Source: Nitrosomonas sp. (GTDB taxonomy: Bacteria; Pseudomonadota; Gammaproteobacteria; Burkholderiales; Nitrosomonadaceae). From it: a stretch of 41,319 nt of DNA. Below, piece after piece: positions 33,720 to 41,319 of this stretch; position 1 is the stretch's first letter; each line of letters opens with the position of its first letter. Position numbers and translations under genes: made by a program. The DNA is taken from NCBI GenBank assembly GCA_021774075.1, contig JAJFJK010000026.1, positions 1 to 41,319 on the forward strand. The letters run 5' to 3'. Under the pieces are notes generated by a model. That model saw nothing but the letters and a program-made list of their open reading frames with translations. It was not told the origin of the DNA and did not search any database.

Positions 33720-34576
33720 TCAAAGCACCTGCCAATCCTCAACCAATGGATTGAAAAAACCAACGGCGCGGTAGCACTGTTTAATGAGTCCTCTGTCATG
33801 CATGTCTTGCAAACCGATTTGCAGCGCGTCAAAAACCGCTTTGGAGTGCGGAAATTTTTTTGAAACAGCAGCATACCGTGAGCCGGGAAGGACAATCTTC
33901 AAACCAGGAATATGAACAAACCGCACACTATTCACATATTGCGACAAATCATCTGCCCCGGGAAATTCGCCAATTAAGTAGTCCGCTCTGGCATTTCCCC
34001 CATTAGGGCGTATTTGGGAACGCTAATCTTTTCCACACCCATGCGCTCCAGCACCTCCCAATCATAAAACCAGACTCTGTTGGAAACAGCCTTGAAATTT
34101 CTCAATTCCTCAAGCGTTTTGACATTCAGCAATGCCGTATGGTCGGGGCGTGTATAAATACCCTTCACAAAATCGCCAAGTCGTAGAACCGCCATGCTCT
34201 GATAGAGGCTTTCATCCTGAGTGTATTTTACCCAAGGCAAATCCACCATAATCATAAAAGCACCCTTTTTCATCTGTACAATGGTGCGGGCGGAATTTGG
34301 GTAGCTCTCAAATGTATATGTCGCTTCTATCCCACCAATTCGAATAGCGCGACACACGAAAAAGAATTCTAGCGTAGTACGTAGCCAGTCCGTTGGGAAA
34401 AAATCATCCTGTGCACAAGCGTCCGGATATTGTTCCAAAGTCTCAACAATATCAGGAGCAAGACTGTCTGAAACGCAAATACTTATCTCGACGGGTTGCG
34501 CAACCGCAGGTGACACGAATGAAACCGCCACACAAACACAAAGCAAAGAAATAAAGGTGCGAGTTATTGTTAACAT
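33720..34576 (-). pseudogene. Periplasmic substrate-binding protein, frameshifted
   Basis: The first 200 residues (signal peptide to about residue 26) read as a PBP2-type amino-acid-binding-like protein to MGEMPERTT and then stop. In the next frame the protein continues NARADYLIGEFPGADDLS and ends with FNPLVEDWQVL at 33720. The break lies in a G5 run at about 34000; one more G would give MGGNARADYLIG and a single 286-residue frame. Either a true frameshift or a sequencing error in the homopolymer explains this. No transporter genes are next to it. Confidence 0.8.
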
Positions 34577-35415
34577 TTAGTCTTGGCACCCGGCAATCGG
34601 TTTCCGCACTCTTGAAGAATGGAATGCGTCCTTAAAAGGGACTTCGTTGGATATACCTCACATTCCCTAGAACAACATTGAACCCTCAATACGCCTCATC
34701 CTGTTAGCGCGATAATTCACTTATCGCTCCCTCTACACTTGTAATTGAAAGACCTGGCGGATAAATAGAGCTGTTTCTATGGCGAGATTAGAATATTCCT
34801 GCAGCCTGCCGCGAGCTCCCGTTCTGGTGGGGCGCCACTCAGAGATTGCCGACTCCGCAAACCAAATCGTGATATCACCCCGTCGCCGCAATCCGGCGTT
34901 ATACTCTGTGCCAGTTCGTCACTTTATAACGAGGTTTTTCGATCTTATGACGACGGCTTTCGTTGTGTTTATAAGGCATCGGCTTCTCTGCAGGTGAAAT
35001 TTCTCAGCATTATGCCAGACAGGCTATCTTCTCGCCGCTAAGTTCGATTTATTCAACAACGCCATACCAACATCCTCTCTGATCTGATAAGAAAACCACA
35101 AGGTAGCGTTGCAGCTAAAATTGCAGCCGTCGGAGAAGAAACGATATGCACGAGTATCATCGTAGCAGCAGAACTTCTTTTTGGTGCCACCAAGTCAGGC
35201 TCAACAAAATATTAGCCACAAAATGGAAAATGTATTACGATAACTTATCTAAAAGTTCAGATCTGATGAAGCTTGGGTAGCTCTCCGTACTCCGCCAATG
35301 CCGCGACGCCTCTTAATGTCGGCTGCATATTTAGGGGTAATCAGGAATTGTTTTGACGACATACAGTTACTTACAGGTTTAATGACCGGGACCTTTTCAT
35401 GGCTGGGTTAATCAA
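34577..35415. other. Gene-poor 839-bp stretch with vapC remnant
   Basis: I find no convincing intact gene here. Short frames exist but lack ribosome binding sites and family features. The only recognisable coding trace is a vapC remnant at 35063-35215. The stretch separates the housekeeping and cell-wall genes from the Roadblock/ODP cluster and looks like decayed accessory DNA. Confidence 0.6.
35063..35215 (+). pseudogene. VapC toxin remnant
   Basis: Reading from 35063, the product HTNILSDLIRKPQGSVAAKI followed by ICTSIIVAAELLFGATKSGS and a TAG at 35213-35215 matches the N-terminal part of VapC PIN-domain toxins ('LDTNILSDLIR' and 'ICTSIIVAAEL.FGA'). The usual catalytic Asp before TN is His here, the start is lost and only about 50 of 135 residues remain. 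No intact antitoxin gene is seen upstream. Confidence 0.6.
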
Positions 35416-36999
35416 ATGACAGAAACAATGCTCTCTATAGTTAAAAATACAAATAGGATTTTTGAAAGCTCGTCCTATGTGAAGGTAATTGATAGCATAA
35501 ATGATTATATTAATAGCAATACCAGCATCATCGTTTTAACTGGAGAGTCCGGAACAGGAAAAACCTTGCTTGCCCGGGAAATAATAAAAGACTTGCAGCT
35601 TGACTATTATGTGGTCTTTTTCAAGAATCCGTATATCATTATCGAAGAAATACTTAATTTAGCTTGTAGTCAAATCGGAGTGGATTCATCAGATCCTCAG
35701 AACAAACTGGATGAAAAAAAAATAGCTGAAATTTTTTTCAAATATCTTGAGGATAGAAGTAAGGAAAGAGGTCCGGTCAAAATTTTTATAGATGATGCTC
35801 AAGAGATTAATATCAGCACACTGAGTAATATATTGAAATTTATGAAATGGCAATCCGGTACCGAAAGAGTGTTGCAGTTAATTATGATTGGGTTGCCACA
35901 ACTTGAAACACTTCTTGCTAGTTTAGAACTACCAGAATTAGAAAACGCAAATCCCGTTTATTTGTGCCTTGAACCGCTCAATACAGAGGAGATGGGTGCA
36001 TTTATTGTGCAGCGTCTAGATACACTTGGTATTAAACAGAGCGGTTTCTTCTCCCCTGAAGCTGTTAAGAGATTCGAATTATATACACAAGGGGCTCCGG
36101 GTTTAGTTGGTATTTTGGTTGATTCTGTTTTGGCTATCATAAATTCTGATGAGTACAGTAGCATTACGGCAGAAATTGTCGATGAAGCCGTTGAATGGAC
36201 TATCGAAATCAAAAATCCTAGTGCAATTCAATTAACCAGGAATGAAGAAGAAGTAGAGCACGATAAGACAACACAAATTTTGTCAAGCAGAGAAGATGAG
36301 GAAATAGATAAAACAACTTTGATCTCAATGATTAGTAGAAAAGTAGCCGATCTGTTTTCTCGAGAAAAGTTAGTCAATGATGGGTCAGTGAATGATCATG
36401 ACGGTAAAGTTAATATTGAATTTGAAGAAAAAACTCCCTTGGCTTTAGTGGAAGAACCAAGATATCTTGCTAATAATATGGAAAGTGTTAGAGTTAACTA
36501 TGGGACACAAAGCTTAGACACTTTGGCAAAGGAAAAGGAGATTCAGTCTGTTAACAAAAAGGCAGAATCGACTTCCCCGATATCATTGCAACACAATGAG
36601 CAGATAGATACTATGAATGTGCAAGAGGAAACGATGAATAGAGCTGAACTTTTAAACAAAGAACTTAAGACTTTGCAGAATGGATCTCCTGATGTCGAAG
36701 CGGCTGCTTTGATATCAGAGGATGGGCTTGTGGTGGCAAGTGCTCTACCCCAAGATCTTGATGAAATACGCGTTGGAGGAATGAGCGCTACACTTCTTAG
36801 TCTGGGAACACGTTCTTCAGCTGAATTGCGCAGGGGAAAAGTTGAAGAAATTATCGTTCGTGGTGAACAAGGTTATACCGTCATGCTGAATGCAGGACAA
36901 GGTACGTTGTTACTAGTTGTGGCTAACCAAAACGCTAAGCTTGGATTGATTCTCTTCGATATGCGCGAATCAATAGAAAAGATAGTGGCTATTTTATAG
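35416..36999 (+). CDS. ExeA-like AAA ATPase fused to a Roadblock/LC7 domain
   Basis: The 527-residue protein starts with an ExeA/GspA-type ATPase: Walker A GESGTGKT (43-50), Walker B VKIFIDDAQE (121-130), IGLPQLETLL (158-167), LEPLNTEEMGAFIVQRLDTL (185-204) and TQGAPGLVGILVDS (224-237). Residues about 260-405 are an acidic, low-complexity linker without domains. Residues 407-527 form a Roadblock/LC7 domain (EAAALISEDGLVVASALP, later TLLSLGTRSSAEL and LGLILFDMRESIEKI). Roadblock domains dimerise and regulate small GTPases or assemble scaffolds. No membrane helix or peptidoglycan-binding domain of true ExeA is present. It begins a four-gene same-strand set. Confidence 0.85.
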   Translation: MTETMLSIVKNTNRIFESSSYVKVIDSINDYINSNTSIIVLTGESGTGKTLLAREIIKDLQLDYYVVFFKNPYIIIEEILNLACSQIGVDSSDPQNKLDEKKIAEIFFKYLEDRSKERGPVKIFIDDAQEINISTLSNILKFMKWQSGTERVLQLIMIGLPQLETLLASLELPELENANPVYLCLEPLNTEEMGAFIVQRLDTLGIKQSGFFSPEAVKRFELYTQGAPGLVGILVDSVLAIINSDEYSSITAEIVDEAVEWTIEIKNPSAIQLTRNEEEVEHDKTTQILSSREDEEIDKTTLISMISRKVADLFSREKLVNDGSVNDHDGKVNIEFEEKTPLALVEEPRYLANNMESVRVNYGTQSLDTLAKEKEIQSVNKKAESTSPISLQHNEQIDTMNVQEETMNRAELLNKELKTLQNGSPDVEAAALISEDGLVVASALPQDLDEIRVGGMSATLLSLGTRSSAELRRGKVEEIIVRGEQGYTVMLNAGQGTLLLVVANQNAKLGLILFDMRESIEKIVAIL

Positions 37000-37433
37000 C
37001 CTCATCGTTGAGAAATAATCTAAGCTTGAATCATATGTTGATCCAGTATTTAATAGAAAAAACCGGATGCTTAAAGATATGTACAACTGTTATCCTCTAC
37101 ACCTCCTTGGATTCGAGTAACGATGGGTTTGAATTACTAATGATTGCCCAAATATGTGAAAATTGTGTTTAATGCGCATGTTGTTGCAAGTGTTGACATT
37201 TTTCTTGACGTACATCGGCAACCATTAAGTTCCAGGTAAACCTTTAACAGATTTGAAAAAATTTGGCTATCGTATTTATTGTGGCTTATTTGCCTTAGCT
37301 GAATCCTTTTGAGAAGCTTTGAAATTGTACGAATAGCTTTTACGCCTATTGATCTCTTCACGGGCTTAAAAAATTTCTATCTGATATCCTTATAAGAATA
37401 GAAAAATGTTAATAAATTTTTGAATGGTTATTT
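37000..37433. other. 434-bp intergenic region, no gene seen
   Basis: AT-rich sequence between the ATPase and ODP genes. I see no family-supported reading frame, no T-tract terminator and no clear palindrome. A promoter for the ODP/OmpA/Roadblock genes is expected here but cannot be assigned with confidence. Confidence 0.5.
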
Positions 37434-38195
37434 ATGTCAAATACAATATTCTATGATGATGGTGAGCATCAAAATGTGTTGTTGGAGGATTTTGGTTCAG
37501 GTGGGATGGCAGTTCAGGCAAACCAGCATCTAATAATCCATGGAGGAGAGGGAATTATTCTCGATCCCGGGGGGCACAAGGTCTATAGTAAGGCATTGTC
37601 TGAGACATATTCTTTATTAGGCAGCAGCAAATTACGCTATATCTTTTTTTCTCACCAGGACCCAGATATCGTTGCGGCAATGAATGGTTGGTTAATGACT
37701 ACCGATGCTGATGCCTATATCTCAAAGTTATGGGTGCGTTTTGTTCCCCACTTTGGACTCGATCACATACTTGGTGAGCGACTTAAGCCGATTCCTGATG
37801 AAGGGATGTTTTTGGAACTCGGTGGTATTAGATTAATGATACTACCGGCGCATTTTCTCCATAGTACTGGAAACTTCCAACTTTATGATCCAGTGTCAAA
37901 GATTCTGTACAGTGGTGATTTGGGTGCTTCCTTAGGTATGGACTATTTGCAGGTTTCCAATTTTGATGACCATCTTCAATATATGGAAGGTTTTCATAAG
38001 CGCTATATGGCTTCAAACATTGCATTAAAGGCTTGGGCAAATATGGTTCGTAACCTTGAAATAGAAATGATTGCACCACAGCATGGTGCGTGTTTCAAAG
38101 GTGAGCATATGGTTAATCAGTTTATTGATTGGTGTGATAATTTTAAGTGTGGTATTGATCTTATTGCTGGAATTTATAAAATTCCAGCAACCTGA
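37434..38195 (+). CDS. ODP-type metallo-beta-lactamase-fold protein (oxygen-binding diiron type)
   Basis: The 253-residue protein is a metallo-beta-lactamase fold of the flavodiiron/ODP branch without the flavodoxin domain. Candidate metal ligands are His74-x-Asp76-x-Asp78 (FSHQDPD), His143 in HFLHSTGNF, Asp162 in YSGDLGA, and His217 in APQHGACF. Compared with flavodiiron proteins (HxExDH), Glu is replaced by Asp and the following His by Ile, so the site is diiron-like but modified. ODP domains sense or bind O2 and occur in chemoreceptors and other signalling proteins. It lies between the ATPase-Roadblock and OmpA-domain genes, suggesting the sensing part of that system. Confidence 0.85.
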   Translation: MSNTIFYDDGEHQNVLLEDFGSGGMAVQANQHLIIHGGEGIILDPGGHKVYSKALSETYSLLGSSKLRYIFFSHQDPDIVAAMNGWLMTTDADAYISKLWVRFVPHFGLDHILGERLKPIPDEGMFLELGGIRLMILPAHFLHSTGNFQLYDPVSKILYSGDLGASLGMDYLQVSNFDDHLQYMEGFHKRYMASNIALKAWANMVRNLEIEMIAPQHGACFKGEHMVNQFIDWCDNFKCGIDLIAGIYKIPAT

Positions 38196-38232
38196 ATTTG
38201 TCGCACTAAGACAAAGCAATTTGGGATAAAGA

Positions 38233-38985
38233 ATGCCCGGAAATTTAGATAATTCAAGTAACGTTTTTGAGACATACCCTGTCAAAGGTGAATCTATATC
38301 TTTATGGGTTCCGCTGTGTTTAGGACTGCTTGGAATAATTGTTAGTGTGTTAATTTCCCAATCGTTATTATCCGCCCATATAAAAATGGATAGTTTATTG
38401 TCATGGCCCTCCACTACTGGCGGTAGTCAACATGATCAGGAAACAAAGAAATCAATTGATAAAAACACAACTGAATTGCTGGAAGGAAAGGTTGAGAATG
38501 GGAAATTTGTAGAGGTAAACCAGAAAAAAATAATACCATCAGTTATCAATGAGGGCAGTAAAAGTAGCCCAGTTGAATCGGATAAAATAGAGCTCAAGAA
38601 AACAAAAGATTGTCCACCACTTTTCTTCTTTACTTTTTCCAAGTCTAGTGAAATCCCCAAAACCCATAATTTAATGCCAAAAATAAAACGACTAAGTGAT
38701 TGGCTTCAACAACACCCGAACAAGAAAGTTTTCATTGACGGTCATACAGATTCATTTGGAACAGAGGAGTACAATTTACTTCTTAGTTACCGCCGTGCCA
38801 AAGCTGCAGAGAAAATCCTGGTTGCAGCGGGCATCTCAAAAGACCAGGTGATAGCAAGAGCATTGGGCGAGCAAGAATCCCTGCAAGGACATTCCGCCCA
38901 ATCCAAAGAAAACCGCCGGGCTTCAATCAGAATTGAAGCTCTTAAAGAGTGTATTAATTCGTTGATAAATGAGGAGTTAAACTAG
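38233..38985 (+). CDS. Membrane-anchored OmpA-domain protein
   Basis: The 250-residue protein has a cytoplasmic N-terminus of about 22 residues, one membrane helix (about 23-46, SLWVPLCLGLLGIIVSVLIS), a charged linker (about 50-130), and a C-terminal OmpA-like peptidoglycan-binding domain (FIDGHTDSFGTEEYNLLLSY, then RRAKAAEKIL and SKENRRASIRIE). The Asp of GHTD and the Arg of NRRAS, which bind diaminopimelate, are conserved. The anchor topology resembles MotB/PomB. It follows the ODP gene by 37 bp and precedes the second Roadblock gene by 3 bp. Confidence 0.88.
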   Translation: MPGNLDNSSNVFETYPVKGESISLWVPLCLGLLGIIVSVLISQSLLSAHIKMDSLLSWPSTTGGSQHDQETKKSIDKNTTELLEGKVENGKFVEVNQKKIIPSVINEGSKSSPVESDKIELKKTKDCPPLFFFTFSKSSEIPKTHNLMPKIKRLSDWLQQHPNKKVFIDGHTDSFGTEEYNLLLSYRRAKAAEKILVAAGISKDQVIARALGEQESLQGHSAQSKENRRASIRIEALKECINSLINEELN

Positions 38986-38988
38986 TTT

Positions 38989-39666
38989 ATGGTCACAGCC
39001 ATTATTTCAGGTTTAGCTGCCGCCACCATGTTGCTTCTGGCGGGTTATTTATTTGGTGTTAAACAGGGTCATCAAGCCAGGGAAAAATTACGGGAGCATC
39101 TTTCCGAACAAAGAGACTTGAAAATTGATGCGTTATTGCAACAAAGTGATACTTTGCAGCGCGTGATCGAGCCATTAACCAAGTGGGATGTTCAGGTTGA
39201 AAAATTGCGTGCTGATATTAAACAAATGCAAGGCAACATGATACATCATGATCTGGTTGCTGTAGAGTTAACAGGTTTGCAAACTAGCACTAAGAATCGT
39301 GGTGATTTGGCTATTTTAATGGATGAGATTTCCGAAAAAGCACGCCTTGAAGCGGTCTTACTTAGTGACGAGAATGGATTACCTTTAGTAGCGAGTAGTA
39401 ATGCAAAGAATATTGACCTAATAGCTGCGATTGCATCTTTTGTGGTGATTTTTGGAGATCGAATCAGTCGCGATGATGCTAATGCCTGCCCCGTTTCTTT
39501 TCTGGTGCGAGACAACAATGATAGAGACATTTTATGTCGAATTTTTCATGTGGGCAATCAAAGGCTTGTTCTAACTGCGGTATCAATTAATCAGAAACTT
39601 ACACCTAGTGCACTTGATCCTACCTTAGAAAAAATGATCAGTTTATTGTCACCCAGGATTCAATAG
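38989..39666 (+). CDS. Membrane-anchored coiled-coil protein with Roadblock-like domain
   Basis: The 225-residue protein has an N-terminal membrane helix (about 3-23), a coiled-coil region (about 30-85, REKLREHLSEQRDLKIDALL and after), and a C-terminal domain (about 100-225) with the Roadblock/LC7 pattern ILMDEISEKARLEAVLLSDE followed by NGLPLVASS and a long helix-strand end. It starts 3 bp after the OmpA-domain gene, so they are co-translated. The cytoplasmic Roadblock-like domain could pair with the Roadblock domain of the ATPase, linking it to the membrane and, through the OmpA protein, to the cell wall. That pairing is an inference. Confidence 0.8.
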   Translation: MVTAIISGLAAATMLLLAGYLFGVKQGHQAREKLREHLSEQRDLKIDALLQQSDTLQRVIEPLTKWDVQVEKLRADIKQMQGNMIHHDLVAVELTGLQTSTKNRGDLAILMDEISEKARLEAVLLSDENGLPLVASSNAKNIDLIAAIASFVVIFGDRISRDDANACPVSFLVRDNNDRDILCRIFHVGNQRLVLTAVSINQKLTPSALDPTLEKMISLLSPRIQ

Positions 39667-39793
39667 CCCGGTCAACTGGTAATCTTCCAAGAAGTAAGTT
39701 TTATGGACAATGGTTGCTTTATTGCGCCGTCAGTGACCCTGAAAAACTAACCTGCAGGGCGATTGATGTGTGCTGTAGATGGCGAATTACAAT

Positions 39794-40882
39794 TCACGCT
39801 GCTATCGGCGTCTGAAATAGATCTCGGCAATGTGATTTCCACCGATACTTGTTGATGTTCGCCTTGCCCAGCACATCATTTCCGCTGAGGCTTAATGGCG
39901 GTTCACCATCTAATGCAGCGTGAACACGGTAACCGTTATAATAGTCTTTGAAGGCATTGAGTTTCTTTTCTAAATCGTGTGCATTCTAAAACAGAACCTG
40001 AACAAGATACTCGCGCCTGAGAGTGCCGATTAGCCTTTCGACGAAAGAATGCGACACTAGAACGTGCGGGACCGTTTTGATTTCGTCGATCTCCAGTATT
40101 TGCAGATTGGCATGCCATCGATGAAAGGTAAACAAGGGATCATGGTCGGTACTCAGATATGTTGGCGTACCCATTCGTGCTATTGCGCTATTAAACAGCC
40201 AGCAAAGGTTGGATCCATCCACCGCTCCAGCGTGGATACCAAAGCCGATAATTCGTCGCGTGTACTGATCCATGACGACCACCACCCAGTGTGATTTCAA
40301 AAGGATGGATTCACAGCGAAATAAATCCGCGGACCGAAGACTGTCCTTGGCGTGGCCGATAAAGCTAAGCCATGACGGTCCGTTACCGCCAGAATTTGGA
40401 TGGTAATGTTTAGCGAGAACGCGCCGGACAACATCTTTATCGATCTCGATGCCAAACACCGTTGAAATCAGCTGTGCGATTCTTGGACAACCGTAACCTG
40501 CGTTGCGTTGTTTCAATTCAACAATCGCGCGAATCAGTTCCATGGATGGACCTTTTGGTCCTGGCTTGGCCTTTCTTTGTGATAAAAACAGCCGATGATA
40601 TTTACGGTTAACCAGGATTTTGTAAAAGTGAAGAAAAGTGGACGTCTTGAGGATGACGTTACTTTTGAAAAGACGCTTTGGGTTCATGAACAACGACCAA
40701 AAGCCAAACAGGAATCGATCGAGGCCTGTTAGGTTAGGAGCCCTTTGCCGGGATTGATTGATGACGATGAGTCGATGCTTAATGAGTAGGCTATCTGCAA
40801 CGACGCCCCGTGCATCACCCGGTCCCACCAGTTTTGCGAGTGTGGCAAGAAAATGCACAACAAGTAAAAGGACAGTTCTCAT
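39794..40882 (-). pseudogene. DDE integrase-type transposase interrupted by an amber codon
   Basis: The frame from ATG 40882 encodes an integrase-core transposase with the acidic triad in VVVMDQYTRRIIGF, YLSTDHDPLF, and SFVERLIGTLRREYLVQVLF. A TAG then stops it after 298 residues. The same frame continues NAHDLEKKLNAFKDYYNGYR, then VHAALDGEPPLSLSG and on to TGA at 39794-39796, the normal C-terminal part of such transposases. A TGG to TAG change (Trp before NAHDLEKK) explains this. The product is probably inactive. The IS ends are not clear; AATTACA at 40911-40917 may be close to the right end. Confidence 0.85.
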
Positions 40883-41140
40883 CGATCTCGATATTACACA
40901 TGTCCGAGGTAATTACAAGACTGGCAACGGGACTGATTTTTGGCGAGAATTAGTAATTCGCCATGCACAGGTAATGGTAATGGTCAGTATGAAATGGTGC
41001 GCCAAGACATAGCGTTGTCGAACCAAATTTTCCGCATATTAGAGGAATGGGAAGCCGTATTGCAAGGACTGAGAAAGATATTTTGCTGGATTTCCCTGAA
41101 CCTGAATTCTGATCCAAATAAAAACTGAAAGCCATTTAAA

Positions 41141-41167
41141 GCCAGATCACTTTTGATCTGGCTTTTT
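41141..41167 (+). terminator. Rho-independent terminator-like hairpin
   Basis: GCCAGATCA (41141-41149) pairs perfectly with TGATCTGGC (41154-41162), followed by TTTTT. It lies between the broken transposase and the terminal repeat at 41181. No clear gene ends just before it, so it may be left from a lost gene. Confidence 0.6.
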
Positions 41168-41180
41168 ATATGTGCACCCA

Positions 41181-41319
41181 GTAGTGTCCGGCAATTCTAT
41201 CAGAGTGGTTATATAGCAGTCTGATCTGTAATAGGAAACGATATGTTTAGGGGTGTCACCGACTTGAATGTGATTTTTTTGGGAAACTGGGGTTTTCTCC
41301 CTGGAGTTTCCCATGTATT
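41181..41319. mobile_element. Start of an IS with terminal repeat GTAGTGTCCGGCAATT (partial)
   Basis: The terminal repeat AGTAGTGTCCGGCAATT is shared with the IS4-type remnant at 22267. The sequence after it contains a hairpin (GGGAAACT at 41281-41288 paired with AGTTTCCC at 41305-41312) but no recognisable transposase before the window ends. It is probably the left part of a related, possibly full-length IS that continues beyond the window. Confidence 0.5.

Noticed and set aside
34779-34997. 72-residue plus-strand open frame
   Set aside because: No ribosome binding site, no family pattern, and biased arginine/proline content typical of chance frames in decayed DNA.
35416-36999. True ExeA secretion ATPase
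   Set aside because: The membrane helix and peptidoglycan-binding part of ExeA are absent, no exeB or other type II secretion gene is adjacent, and the C-terminus is a Roadblock domain.
37137-37361. 74-residue minus-strand open frame in the gap before the ODP gene
   Set aside because: No recognisable motif or ribosome binding site and no neighbour on that strand; treated as chance.
40940-41128. 62-residue plus-strand open frame before the terminator at 41141
   Set aside because: The terminator invites a gene call, but the product shows no known pattern and overlaps an opposite-strand frame of equal length.

Overview
The window looks like chromosomal DNA of a betaproteobacterium, most likely an ammonia oxidiser of the Nitrosomonas type. 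This is an inference from three things: the riboflavin-nusB-thiL-pgpA gene order, a haem P460-type cytochrome c, and the overall mix of housekeeping genes. No rRNA, tRNA or CRISPR array was seen.

Layout. (1) 0.1-6.2 kb, minus strand: a MarR-controlled envelope cluster (MarR regulator, membrane protein, RND/MMPL pump, LolA-like periplasmic protein, outer-membrane barrel), with four copies of a GTGTATATACAC operator. (2) 6.3-7.9 kb: LysR regulator and TauE-type permease. (3) 8.1-11.8 kb: molybdopterin operon moeA-moaA-moaC-(deleted mobA)-moaD-moaE, followed upstream by a three-domain PPOX/ferredoxin-reductase/ferredoxin fusion and an AhpD-like protein (11.8-14.2 kb). (4) 14.4-15.9 kb: N-degron transferases bpt and aat. 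(5) 15.9-22 kb: an outer-membrane protein behind a perfect FNR-type box, SDR, DUF6164-like protein plus cytochrome P460, MtfA peptidase, a CysK C-terminal mini-gene coupled to cysE, GlcG/HbpS protein. (6) 22.2-25.5 kb: accessory island with an IS4 remnant, mazEF, macro-domain protein and duplicated acylphosphatase around a YaiI protein. (7) 25.6-33.6 kb: chrA, then pncC, pgpA, thiL, nusB, ribH, ribBA, ribE and mltF. (8) 33.7-35.4 kb: decayed DNA (frameshifted binding protein, vapC remnant). (9) 35.4-39.7 kb: an unusual four-gene set: an ExeA-like ATPase fused to a Roadblock domain, an ODP-type diiron metallo-beta-lactamase protein, a membrane-anchored OmpA-domain protein and a membrane-anchored coiled-coil Roadblock protein. 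I propose these act together as an oxygen- or redox-responsive envelope system. (10) 39.8-41.3 kb: a transposase gene broken by an amber codon and the terminal repeat of another IS.

The most striking non-coding signal is a family of about 230-265 bp elements (8509-8772, 24053-24313, 29031-29262). Each has a long terminal stem, a first hairpin with the conserved halves CAAGGC and AACGCAG around an inner stem, and a second hairpin. Stem sequences differ between copies but remain paired, which suggests selection on structure. All three lie between co-oriented genes. Two appear to supply the Shine-Dalgarno of the gene downstream; the third has disrupted an acylphosphatase gene that can be rebuilt on paper by removing it. 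Two 31-bp relatives abut stop codons, and three 158-160 bp MITEs sit in CTAG targets, two of them exactly at stop codons.
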